From a virus, in the IMG/VR virus record IMGVR_UViG_3300018038_000057, positions 1 through 22,400 of that record: a stretch of DNA of 22,400 nt. One strand, 5' to 3'. Shown piece by piece: positions 1-7,762 of the stretch. Each line of letters starts with the position of its first letter. The stretch's first letter is position 1. A program made the translations under genes and the position numbers. The notes under the pieces are model-generated. The model was not told where the DNA came from, did not search any database, and was given only the letters and a program-made list of their open reading frames with translations.

Positions 1-635
1 CTAGTTGCTCTAATTCTATATTGAGTTTGAATACGTAAAGTAGTTTCAAAACCACGAGCAGGATCTATAAGATCATTTGTAAGGGAAGGGCCACAAACAT
101 TTCCATATTGATAAACAGTGTCTGTAGGATCTAAAAGTTCGCGCCATACTTCAAGATAAACAAAATCTATGCCCCAAGGCGGAGGACTTCCGCTTCCCGT
201 TCCTGCAGAAGGAGAAGTAAGGGTTATATAGTTATTTAAAGTAGCATTAGTGATGGGAACCGCACCGCTATCCCCCGCAGCAGAAGAAGCTTGTACAAGA
301 ACTTCCCAACCATTTACCCAAGCTGTATTTTTATAAGTTTCTTGCCCATTATTAGTAGCAATTAAATTTATTGTATTAGCACTGAATGTACTACAAAGAA
401 CATCTCCAACAGCACATTCACTAACGGGGACATTATTTACTATAGCTCCAACTGAAGTCCACCCACTCGTAGTTATAGATCTAACAGTATTTTGTAAACG
501 TGTCATATTGATCTTATCTTGAAGGTTTGCTTCACAAGATAAGGGTGGTTTGCGAATTTGAGATATAACAGCTTCAAAATTTCTGTCTGTGTCGTCTAGA
601 ACGCGGGTTTGATTTAAACCTAAATTATCGGGCAT
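1..635 (-). CDS. Tail/baseplate structural protein, N-terminal part (runs off the left edge)
   Basis: The reading frame opens at an ATG (633-635) preceded by AAGAGG (643-648) at 7-base spacing. It stays open to base 1, giving 211 residues plus a partial codon; the C-terminus lies outside the window. Visible marks are an RKP motif at residues 28-30 followed by a helical stretch, a Gly/Ser/Pro-rich linker near 143-154, a WR motif at 164-165 and QYRIR at 205-209. The same marks, in the same order and almost the same spacing, occur in the N-terminal 582 residues of the 1324-residue protein at 8078-12052, so the two are paralogues; this copy lacks the beta-propeller found there. A virion tail or baseplate role is inferred from that relationship and from the neighbours. 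It is the last of three minus-strand genes, 19 bases beyond the preceding stop. The exact position in the virion is unknown. Confidence 0.8.
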   Translation of the reverse strand, partial: MPDNLGLNQTRVLDDTDRNFEAVISQIRKPPLSCEANLQDKINMTRLQNTVRSITTSGWTSVGAIVNNVPVSECAVGDVLCSTFSANTINLIATNNGQETYKNTAWVNGWEVLVQASSAAGDSGAVPITNATLNNYITLTSPSAGTGSGSPPPWGIDFVYLEVWRELLDPTDTVYQYGNVCGPSLTNDLIDPARGFETTLRIQTQYRIRAT

Positions 636-654
636 TTTGTAACCTCTTAAAAAT

Positions 655-1521
655 TTATTTTCGTCCCACTAGAGTTAGTGGAGCAATAATTGAATTATCA
701 TATTTGGTTAATTCAATAAGATTATCTGAAGCATCTTTGTATCGTTCTACAAAATTATAAAAAACTGATGGGTCATAATACCAAGTCGCTGGATATCCTG
801 TATATTGTTTAAAGCTGGAATTAATATTATACATTGGGTAATAAGTTCGAAGTAATGTTGCTGTAACAGTTTTTAAATCATTATAATTTTTTATTATTTG
901 ATGTGATGTTCTAAACATTATTTTCTTTTTTAATGTACTGGCAATTCTTTGTTTATTAATTATTTTTAATGTATATATATCTTTTGCTGTTTGTTCGGAT
1001 AGAATACTATAATCCGATACGTTAGTCAAAGAGCTTGTTTTCATATTTTCAATTTTATTATTAAGTTCAGTAGAAGATAATATACTTTTAGGTAGTTTGG
1101 TTTTTGATAATATTTTTAACAAATCTAAAGTATCATTTACACTATCTGCACAATTTTTTATCGATGTATTATAATTGTCTAGTTGATCGTGAGAAATTCT
1201 TGCTTCTACAGGTTTATTATCTTCTATTTCATCTGGTTTGCTTTTGAGAACTTTTATTTTCATTGATTCAGAATCCCCAATAGTGTCTTGTATATCTTTT
1301 ATAAAATCTGAATTTGTGGAATCCGCTATAATTTTTATTTCTGAATCAGGTTTATTACACGCTGAACTTACTAGAACTCCTATAATTGGAACAATAGAAG
1401 ATAAATCTTCTAAAGAACACGACAAAACTTTTGATCCGTTAAAAAAACACGAAACATTTGAATCTTCCGACCCAATCACAAATTTTCCCATATCGCAATT
1501 TATATTTGATATAATTTTCAT
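655..1521 (-). CDS. Hypothetical protein in tail gene cluster (288 aa)
   Basis: This 288-residue protein is not recognised. It lacks the Ser/Thr-rich beta character of its neighbours and is Lys/Asp/Ile-rich with mixed predicted structure. Residues 1-95 look like a small alpha/beta domain that includes a hydrophobic stretch (about 43-52), with Cys at 9, 25, 34 and 55. Residues 110-215 look largely helical, with Lys-rich segments, and the C-terminal 80 residues are Tyr-rich. No signal peptide or clear membrane span is seen. The ATG lies 5 bases after the stop of the 204-residue gene and has no GGAG-like sequence in front, so translation probably depends on coupling to that gene. Position suggests a tail component, a tail-assembly chaperone or a baseplate accessory protein, but nothing in the sequence decides between these. 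Confidence 0.75.
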   Translation of the reverse strand: MKIISNINCDMGKFVIGSEDSNVSCFFNGSKVLSCSLEDLSSIVPIIGVLVSSACNKPDSEIKIIADSTNSDFIKDIQDTIGDSESMKIKVLKSKPDEIEDNKPVEARISHDQLDNYNTSIKNCADSVNDTLDLLKILSKTKLPKSILSSTELNNKIENMKTSSLTNVSDYSILSEQTAKDIYTLKIINKQRIASTLKKKIMFRTSHQIIKNYNDLKTVTATLLRTYYPMYNINSSFKQYTGYPATWYYDPSVFYNFVERYKDASDNLIELTKYDNSIIAPLTLVGRK

Positions 1522-1526
1522 TTTTA

Positions 1527-2141
1527 TTAAGAGGTGATTCTATATGTAAAGGACATTATTAATGAATTGGATTTATTTATAACAGGAAAAGTTCTATAAC
1601 TAACTAAAATATCCGAAGAAGGATCCGGGGTATCTTGAGCATCTCCGCCTATAAGCCCCATTTCGACAATAGGACCTACTGCTTGAGTTTCAGAAAAAGT
1701 AGCCGTATAATCTACAATATTTGTGGGATATGAGACTGTATCTCCAGAAACTGGATCTATGAAAGTAGTATTTTCAGAACCAAAAGGTACTCTAGCAGTT
1801 TCTGATACTAGAGCTGTTTGCGTAATTTGTGGGGCAGGAGGATTCTGTAAGTTCCAAGCTGGGTTTCCACTCCCTACAGCCAAATATGCTATACCACCGA
1901 CGCTATTAGTTACTGGGCTTGAAGAATAAACTGTATCTTTTAAAAGCCAAGCAATAAGAGTAGAAGCGGAACTAACAATTATATTGTGCCCGTGATGTTC
2001 TTCTACTAATTCTTTTGTTGTGGAGTCATATAAGCGGATCCAATATTCTCCATGTAATCCGTTGATTTTGTCCTCAGATTTAAAATTGAAACAATTAAGA
2101 AAATTTTCAGACATCTTTCGGATTCGGTCTTTAAATACCAT
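1527..2141 (-). CDS. Tail fibre-like / virion surface protein (204 aa)
   Basis: First gene of the leftward three-gene cluster. Residues 75-140 carry a pattern common in phage tail and fibre proteins: a helical segment ending in WLL, then a GGIAYLAVGSG strand-turn, then a Pro/Gln-rich link (NPPAPQ) leading to TALVSETAR. The rest is beta-rich (DYTATFSE, VSYRTFPVINKSNSL) and probably forms a small beta-sandwich. The ATG at 2141 is preceded by AAGAGG (2152-2157) at 10-base spacing; a second in-frame Met at residue 10 has no ribosome-binding sequence, so the longer form is preferred. There is no signal peptide or membrane segment. A role in the tail or a fibre connector is inferred from the motif and the neighbours; no exact family is named. 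Confidence 0.78.
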   Translation of the reverse strand: MVFKDRIRKMSENFLNCFNFKSEDKINGLHGEYWIRLYDSTTKELVEEHHGHNIIVSSASTLIAWLLKDTVYSSSPVTNSVGGIAYLAVGSGNPAWNLQNPPAPQITQTALVSETARVPFGSENTTFIDPVSGDTVSYPTNIVDYTATFSETQAVGPIVEMGLIGGDAQDTPDPSSDILVSYRTFPVINKSNSLIMSFTYRITS

Positions 2142-2185
2142 ATTAATGAAACCTCTTATATATTTATGGAATATGTATAGCTTTC

Positions 2186-2216
2186 ATTATAGGTGGATTT
2201 ATTAAAAGATTATCGA
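2186..2216 (-). promoter_or_regulatory. Candidate sigma70-like promoter for the leftward cluster
   Basis: On the minus strand a perfect TATAAT lies at 2191-2186. A -35-like TCGATA (4 of 6 bases) lies at 2216-2211, but the spacing is 19 bases, longer than ideal. Transcription would start near 2179, leaving a leader of roughly 38 bases that contains the AAGAGG in front of the 204-residue gene. The -35 side overlaps the left arm of the inverted repeat at 2206-2236, which would fit repression or occlusion. In AT-rich DNA a chance TATAAT is common, so confidence is low. Confidence 0.35.
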
Positions 2217-2236
2217 CTTAAATAAAAAATAATCTT
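2206..2236. repeat. Inverted repeat 1 (8-bp arms) in the divergent region
   Basis: AAGATTAT (2206-2213) is matched exactly by ATAATCTT (2229-2236) across a 15-base spacer. The arms contain only one G:C pair, so it is a poor terminator; an operator or protein-binding site is at least as likely. Confidence 0.5.
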
Positions 2237-2239
2237 CTA

Positions 2240-2269
2240 ATAGAATAAGGCAATAAGCCACTATTCTAT
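2240..2269. repeat. Inverted repeat 2: two-tier hairpin in the divergent region
   Basis: Outer arms ATAGAATA (2240-2247) and TATTCTAT (2262-2269) pair perfectly. Inside, GGC (2249-2251) pairs with GCC (2257-2259) over an AATAA loop, leaving a small internal bulge. No U-run follows. The hairpin would lie in the leader of a rightward transcript if its promoter is upstream. Confidence 0.5.
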
Positions 2270-2299
2270 GGAATTTTATAGCTACTCCTGTTATTCCAT
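2268..2299. repeat. Inverted repeat 3, adjoining the ribosome-binding site of the rightward gene
   Basis: ATGGAAT (2268-2274) is matched by ATTCCAT (2293-2299) over an 18-base spacer. It shares two bases with inverted repeat 2, so the full forms of the two hairpins compete. Its right arm touches the TTAAGG ribosome-binding sequence of the gene starting at 2312. Confidence 0.45.
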
Positions 2300-2311
2300 T
2301 AAGGTTTTTAA

Positions 2312-5300
2312 ATGTCCCAAAATTACTATTTTAATTCTGAAAAAATTGGTAGAAACCGACTCCCCGATAATAAACAATTCAGGGCATCTTTAAATAGCCA
2401 GTCATCTCTTATTCTATCTACATTATTAACTTTTCTCCCTAGCAATTATCCTAAAAATGTAAATACAAATTTATCCCAACTCTTTTTGGTTCTGGCTCGA
2501 GAAGCGGGTCGTATACAATTATCCGGGCAATTAGTAAGTAATGATGGAATTTATGCTACTACCAGACCTGATTTTCTATACCCGGTTTTAGGAAATCGTC
2601 TTTTATATGGACAACAACTATCTTCTTCAATAAGCGACTATGATCTTCGAAACATATTACTCACATTACGAAATGCCTATTTAAATGGAAGTACCGTATC
2701 TACTATAGAAACTGTTGTTAACAACTTAATCAATTTAAATGTAGTAGTTAAAGAATTATATTTAGAAGCCCGTAAATCAAACTCTGGATATGGGTTAAAA
2801 GACACAAATAAAATGATCATAGAATTATTTATAGATGATCTTTTGTCTAATGGATCTAATGTAGCATTAATTTTAGAAAATCTTGATTTTTATATAAATC
2901 TTATTAAACCTGCCCATGTTTTATACGATACAAAATTAATATGGGTAGACACAATAGATGTAAACAAAACTCACGATATTATATGGGGTGACCCGGGAGC
3001 AGGGTCTATACCTGGATATAATTTTACTACATTTAATTCTATTACTGAACCTGACCTATTTAATCAAGATCAAGCCTTACTTGCTTTAAAAATAATGGAA
3101 GTGACTTCCACAAAATTATTAAATTCTTTTTATACCACAGTTTCAATAGACACTACAAACTCAATAATATTTGCACTAGACCAGAATAATAATACTTGCG
3201 GAATTGTTATAGACCCAAGTTCGACTGGAACCGAAATCTTTGATGCAACAGGAAAGGATACAAATTTAAATTCTTTATTAGATAGTACTTTTACAATGGA
3301 ATATTTAACAATTCCAGGAGATGTAAACTTTTATCCTGGAAATATTAATGGATTTAATAATTATTTGTCATATTTGCCATACAATGGAATTAGTTTCTAC
3401 GGAAATCAAGATAAAACAACTATAGAAGATTATCAGATATCCACGTTGTCGGACAATAGTTATGCAAAATTCTATCAAAGTAATTATCAACTTCCATTTT
3501 TTCAAGAATTTATTCAAAGGACTTGGACAGGAATTGACACGACCTGTCCTTTAGATGGAACCACTCCTTGGGTTAGTTATCATTGGGGTTTAGCAGATAC
3601 TTCTAAAACTACTCCCACAACAATGTACGACAGTTTAGTTCAACATTCTGTTTCTTCGTTCTATGAAGATACACGTCATAATTTATGTAGCGGTTCTGAC
3701 ACTAATCAAACTGACATTATAATTTTACAAGAAAGAATGGGAAATCCAAGATTTTCCATTGCTCGAGATAGTTCTAACGATAGAGAATTATTAGGAGATG
3801 TTTATACTCTTATACTTCCAAATTATTTTTATATTGATTCAACTATATCTTTAATTGATGGAACCACGAGTTATATAACATCTTACACTACTCAAGCTGC
3901 AAGTAATGTTTTTTCTAGTATTATAAATTCCGAAACATATTTAGAAGTCACAGAACCGTCCACTGGAAAACAATATGCGTCGAGACCTCTTTCGATTTTT
4001 ATAGAGGGCATTGATGGTCCTGGCTATGGCCTTACAATTACATCAATATTAAATACGTCGATATATAACAATGCAACCTTGACAATTATTAGTTCACAGC
4101 CCTCTAATGGAATTATTGTTGACTCATTTGGTAATATACAAATAAACACCATTGGTGTTAATGCCACTAGTGGGGATATTTCTAATCCCTCTATTTATCC
4201 TATAACAGGGGAAGCGTGGTTTACATTATCTCTTACAACCCCATTTACACAACTTTCATCTCCTATAGAAACCACCCCGTTAAGCTCTTATCCAGGATTT
4301 ACCGGAATAACACCAATAAACACAATTGGTAATTTATCTTATGGGACAACTTACGAATTATTATCCCAATCAAATTGTACATTAATAACCCCATATCTTT
4401 TAACTACAGGATCTTCAGAACCATATCTCGTACCATCAATAACAGAAATTATAAATATTTCCACAGACACTACATTTACAAATGTAGTATTAGACACGGT
4501 TGACGAAGGTATAAATTCAGCTGTTTTATTAAAAACAGATGCTACAGCTTGGAATTTTATGCGTCCCGTTTTGGGGGATATTTTACAGGTAAATATCTCT
4601 TATATTTATAATGATTCCACCGTAGACACTACAGTTGAAAACATAGTTTTTGGAATATCTCAATGGCAATTACAAAACCCTCCGATTTCAAACGGTGATG
4701 GAAGCAATATATTAGCTTCTCCAAATGATGTTATAGTGCAATTAGACGGGACTATTATTCCTAATGCAGTTTTGGATATAGAACCTGTAGGTGGGTTTCT
4801 TACATTAAATCCTTATCAATCATTTTGGTTAGCTTCTCCAGCTGGTTATACTCCAACAATTGACAATACATTTACTTTTAATTATTTTCAAAGTGGAACA
4901 GATGAGTATTCGCTTTTATATGATGATGAAGCTCGAAATTTAGATACCAACTTAGTTTATGATGGGGAAGATTTAATTGATGGGACTTTCGTTAATCCTG
5001 TTCCCTTTCCAGAACAATTACAAATAGGGTATAAATTCCGGACAGATCTCTTATCCCGTTCTGATAGTTTTAATTCTTTTGACACATTGTTAAATACTTA
5101 TCAAAAACCGGGTCCCAAAGCTTCATCGAAAGATTTAAAAGGTACTTTTAATCATTATAATTATTTTTTCAGTCCCGAGTTCTTAACTGATACGGAAGAA
5201 AACATAATTCTAAACGATGATTATCTTAAAAAAAATATTCCTGCATCTATTATATTAAATCCTGGAACTCCCCCGTTTCAAAAAACTTGGTCTGATCAAA

Positions 5301-6592
5301 GTAGATGGATATATGACGGAACAATTACTAATCTTACCCACGAACAACGAATACAAGATTTATCAATTAACAATAGATTACAATTATACAATGATCTATT
5401 ATTAGTAGAAAATACAACCGGAGAAACATGTTGCCTTTCCAGTCTTGAAGATACTCGATTAACTACAGCATTTACACTTTATGAACAAACTGAAACCCCT
5501 TTGGACGATGCACCGTGGGAATTTTATGATGTCGCTACACTTAAAGATGCTACTGTAGATGTAACTAATATAGGTCTTTCACTCCCTACTGGATGCTATC
5601 AAATAACTTATAGTTTTTATGAAAATATGTCTGATGTCACTAGTTTTACTTTACCCCCTACGGTACCGGTACAATACACAGACACTACTTCTGGAGCAAC
5701 AATATGGGTTAATTTTCCTGCATACCCAGCTTTGCATGATAGTACAACTTTAGCTACTACTTCAGATATAATTGTTTCTATTAATGGGGTGCCATATTCT
5801 AATATCATTAATCAATCTACGTTTATTAATAATGACACTAATCTTTATATACAACTTACAGGGCAAGGGGAAACAGTCATTATTGAAAATTTTATAATTA
5901 CCCCAACAATGGCCATTGAACAATCCCTTGCACTTTCACGAATTCCCACAAATATGCAAGATGTTATTTTTGATGTACAAGGTGGGACTCCTCAAATGTA
6001 CGGGGAAGATTATGCTGTCGATCAAGATATTATTTATTGGAATAGTAACATTATTCAAGCTGGAGATGTTGTACGTTTAATATATCCTGCATATTCTCTT
6101 GAATTAGAAACTGTGTCATTTACATATCTTATTGCTAATAGTGCCGTTTTATCAGTAATCAATGAAGAAATGTCGTGTATTTATGATGGAAGTAATTTAT
6201 ACCCAGGATTTGCGGATGATATACCATTAGTATATCTATCATTAGATACAACATCCCCGCAGATTTCATATTATCCTTTTATTAATCCATTGATTACAAG
6301 CTATAACCCTGCTTCGGATTTAACCGGGACATTAGCTTCATTTTCAAGCAAAAACCCACAAGTTTTAGTACCATATAATTATAGAACGGAAACTCCAACC
6401 CAGCTTATAGACTCTACTTCTATATGGGCCCCTTTCCTAGGAGATTCGTCAGTTATATTAAGAGATTCAACATATTATCAAATAATGCCAGATTATTCCT
6501 CGTTCTTTCTTCCAGGTTTTACTCCTTATATGGATGGAACAATTACCTCGGCATGGCAACAAATAGTAATAGCTGAAGTTTTGCCCATATAA
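2312..6592 (+). CDS. Very large virion structural protein (1426 aa), tail/baseplate type
   Basis: The start ATG has TTAAGG (2299-2304) 7 bases upstream. Residues 30-150 are helical, with a TRPDFLYP motif at 84-91 and a DYDLRNILLTLRNAYLNGST segment at 109-128. This resembles the N-terminal attachment domain of other large phage structural proteins that recruit to a baseplate or tail (recognised by pattern, not by a search). From about residue 270 the protein is Ser/Thr/Asn-rich and beta-dominated. Small beta-modules occur near 805-860, 1150-1200 and 1212-1262, the last with GEDYAVD, then AGDVVRLIYPA. Around 905-955 is a charged conserved-looking stretch (GYKFRTDLLSRSDSFNSFD). There is a paired Cys-Cys at 1040-1041. 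No signal peptide or membrane segment is visible. The gene stands on the opposite strand from the baseplate operon. The precise virion role is unknown; a giant wedge or fibre-base protein is the best guess. Confidence 0.85.
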   Translation: MSQNYYFNSEKIGRNRLPDNKQFRASLNSQSSLILSTLLTFLPSNYPKNVNTNLSQLFLVLAREAGRIQLSGQLVSNDGIYATTRPDFLYPVLGNRLLYGQQLSSSISDYDLRNILLTLRNAYLNGSTVSTIETVVNNLINLNVVVKELYLEARKSNSGYGLKDTNKMIIELFIDDLLSNGSNVALILENLDFYINLIKPAHVLYDTKLIWVDTIDVNKTHDIIWGDPGAGSIPGYNFTTFNSITEPDLFNQDQALLALKIMEVTSTKLLNSFYTTVSIDTTNSIIFALDQNNNTCGIVIDPSSTGTEIFDATGKDTNLNSLLDSTFTMEYLTIPGDVNFYPGNINGFNNYLSYLPYNGISFYGNQDKTTIEDYQISTLSDNSYAKFYQSNYQLPFFQEFIQRTWTGIDTTCPLDGTTPWVSYHWGLADTSKTTPTTMYDSLVQHSVSSFYEDTRHNLCSGSDTNQTDIIILQERMGNPRFSIARDSSNDRELLGDVYTLILPNYFYIDSTISLIDGTTSYITSYTTQAASNVFSSIINSETYLEVTEPSTGKQYASRPLSIFIEGIDGPGYGLTITSILNTSIYNNATLTIISSQPSNGIIVDSFGNIQINTIGVNATSGDISNPSIYPITGEAWFTLSLTTPFTQLSSPIETTPLSSYPGFTGITPINTIGNLSYGTTYELLSQSNCTLITPYLLTTGSSEPYLVPSITEIINISTDTTFTNVVLDTVDEGINSAVLLKTDATAWNFMRPVLGDILQVNISYIYNDSTVDTTVENIVFGISQWQLQNPPISNGDGSNILASPNDVIVQLDGTIIPNAVLDIEPVGGFLTLNPYQSFWLASPAGYTPTIDNTFTFNYFQSGTDEYSLLYDDEARNLDTNLVYDGEDLIDGTFVNPVPFPEQLQIGYKFRTDLLSRSDSFNSFDTLLNTYQKPGPKASSKDLKGTFNHYNYFFSPEFLTDTEENIILNDDYLKKNIPASIILNPGTPPFQKTWSDQSRWIYDGTITNLTHEQRIQDLSINNRLQLYNDLLLVENTTGETCCLSSLEDTRLTTAFTLYEQTETPLDDAPWEFYDVATLKDATVDVTNIGLSLPTGCYQITYSFYENMSDVTSFTLPPTVPVQYTDTTSGATIWVNFPAYPALHDSTTLATTSDIIVSINGVPYSNIINQSTFINNDTNLYIQLTGQGETVIIENFIITPTMAIEQSLALSRIPTNMQDVIFDVQGGTPQMYGEDYAVDQDIIYWNSNIIQAGDVVRLIYPAYSLELETVSFTYLIANSAVLSVINEEMSCIYDGSNLYPGFADDIPLVYLSLDTTSPQISYYPFINPLITSYNPASDLTGTLASFSSKNPQVLVPYNYRTETPTQLIDSTSIWAPFLGDSSVILRDSTYYQIMPDYSSFFLPGFTPYMDGTITSAWQQIVIAEVLPI

Positions 6593-6599
6593 AAAACAT

Positions 6600-6628
6600 T
6601 TTACTTTTTTAAGAAAAAATTATATAAT
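6600..6628 (+). promoter_or_regulatory. Candidate sigma70-like promoter in front of dnaJ
   Basis: TTTACT (6600-6605, 4 of 6 to the -35 consensus) is followed after exactly 17 bases by a perfect TATAAT (6623-6628). The dnaJ ATG begins 6 bases after the -10 box, so transcription would begin at or within a base or two of the start codon. That would give a leaderless message, consistent with the lack of a Shine-Dalgarno. The region is very AT-rich and the match could be accidental. Confidence 0.45.
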
Positions 6629-6634
6629 TAAGTT

Positions 6635-7762
6635 ATGGCTACCACAAATGACTATTATAACATTTTAGGTGTACAAAAAAATTCTTCTGAAGAAGAAATC
6701 AAAACGGCTTATCGAAAACTAGCTTTGAAACTTCATCCAGATAAAAATCCTGGAGATAAAATTGCAGAAGAAAAATTTCGCGAAGTTACAGAAGCTTATG
6801 AAATATTAAAGGATCCACAAAAAAGATCTCAATATGATCAATTTGGTAAATCTACATTCCAGCAAGGACGGGGACCGGGTGGGTTCAGCAATGGTTTTGG
6901 TTTTGCAGGATTCGATATTTCAGACGCTCTCCGTGCTTTTATGCAAGATTTTGAAGGAGAAACTGAATATGATATTGGAGAATCCCCCTTCGGAAATATT
7001 TTTGGTCGTAGATCACGTAGAACTAAAAACCATTCTGTAAAGGGTAGTGACCTTCAAATTAAATTACCATTATCTTTAGAAGAAATATCCACTGGAATCC
7101 AAAAAGTTTTAAAAATAAAACGTAAAGATAGATGTTCAGTATGTTCAGGATCCGGTTCTAAAGATGGCCATAAACAAAAATGTACTTCTTGTAATGGCCA
7201 AGGACGAGTAAGAAAAGTTTCCCAATCTATCTTTGGACAAACTATTCAGGATTACGGATGCCCAACTTGTGGAGGTACCGGATCAAGTATTTCTAATCCT
7301 TGTTCTAAGTGTAACGGAGAAGGAATAGAATCTGTAGAAAGTACAGTAAAAGTTTCTATACCTGCAGGAATTTCTGAGGGAAATTATATAACAATTCCAG
7401 ATCAAGGAAATGCAGGAGCTAATGGTGGAGATATAGGGGATCTTATTGTAATAATTAATGAAAAACAACACCCTATTTTCCAACGACATGGAGCAGATCT
7501 TTTATCTAAACTTGATATAACTTTTTCTCAAGCAGCCTTGGGAGCATCTCAAGAAATAGAAACTATTTACGGTAAAGTTAGTTTAAAAATTCCAGCAGGA
7601 ACACAATCAGAAAAAGTTCTAAAACTTAAAGGTAAAGGACTCCCTCTATTACAACAAAAAGATTATGGAGACCAACTAGTTCAAGTTCATGTAAAAACAC
7701 CAGAAAAACTTTCTCATAGTGCTCGGGAACTTTTAGAGAAATTGGCAGAAGAAGGTTTATGA
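6635..7762 (+). CDS. dnaJ: Class A (type I) DnaJ co-chaperone, complete, phage-borne
   Basis: All parts of a full Hsp40 are present at the normal length of 375 residues. The J domain is at 6-70 with the HPD motif at 34-36, which stimulates DnaK ATP hydrolysis. A short Gly/Phe region lies at about 77-93, then an acidic FDISDALRAFMQDF segment. Four zinc-binding CxxCxGxG repeats have Cys pairs at 167/170, 183/186, 209/212 and 223/226. The two C-terminal substrate-binding beta domains follow (from about 235), including a GDIGDLIV motif at 265-272. The start is fixed by the J domain beginning at residue 6. No ribosome-binding sequence is evident; a promoter-like sequence ends 6 bases upstream. The next gene overlaps by ATGA. 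No DnaK or GrpE is in the window, so it presumably works with host DnaK, possibly in folding tail proteins (inference). Nothing looks degenerate. Confidence 0.96.
   Translation: MATTNDYYNILGVQKNSSEEEIKTAYRKLALKLHPDKNPGDKIAEEKFREVTEAYEILKDPQKRSQYDQFGKSTFQQGRGPGGFSNGFGFAGFDISDALRAFMQDFEGETEYDIGESPFGNIFGRRSRRTKNHSVKGSDLQIKLPLSLEEISTGIQKVLKIKRKDRCSVCSGSGSKDGHKQKCTSCNGQGRVRKVSQSIFGQTIQDYGCPTCGGTGSSISNPCSKCNGEGIESVESTVKVSIPAGISEGNYITIPDQGNAGANGGDIGDLIVIINEKQHPIFQRHGADLLSKLDITFSQAALGASQEIETIYGKVSLKIPAGTQSEKVLKLKGKGLPLLQQKDYGDQLVQVHVKTPEKLSHSARELLEKLAEEGL

Larger units (their letters stand above)
2142..2311. promoter_or_regulatory. Divergent control region between leftward and rightward gene groups
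   Basis: This 170-base AT-rich gap is the only long noncoding stretch in the window and separates genes transcribed away from each other, so it should hold at least two promoters. Three short inverted repeats lie between 2206 and 2299, on the side nearer the rightward gene. The leftward gene's ribosome-binding sequence AAGAGG is at 2152-2157 and the rightward gene's TTAAGG at 2299-2304. No open frame of interest crosses the gap. A sigma70-like box is seen for the leftward direction only; the rightward promoter is not convincing (the best box is TAGAAT at 2241-2246, without a good -35). Confidence 0.6.

Noticed and set aside
1238-1537. 99-residue plus-strand open frame
   Set aside because: It is antisense to the 288-residue gene, has low-quality composition and no ribosome-binding site. 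The many other short plus-strand frames under the minus-strand genes were treated the same way.
2161-2168. T4-late-promoter-like CATAAATA on the minus strand
   Set aside because: It differs from TATAAATA at one base and would start transcription on top of the AAGAGG ribosome-binding sequence. A chance match is likely in AT-rich DNA.
6593-6634. T-run/A-run near 6605-6619 as a terminator for the 1426-residue gene
   Set aside because: The stem would be A:T only and too weak for an intrinsic terminator.
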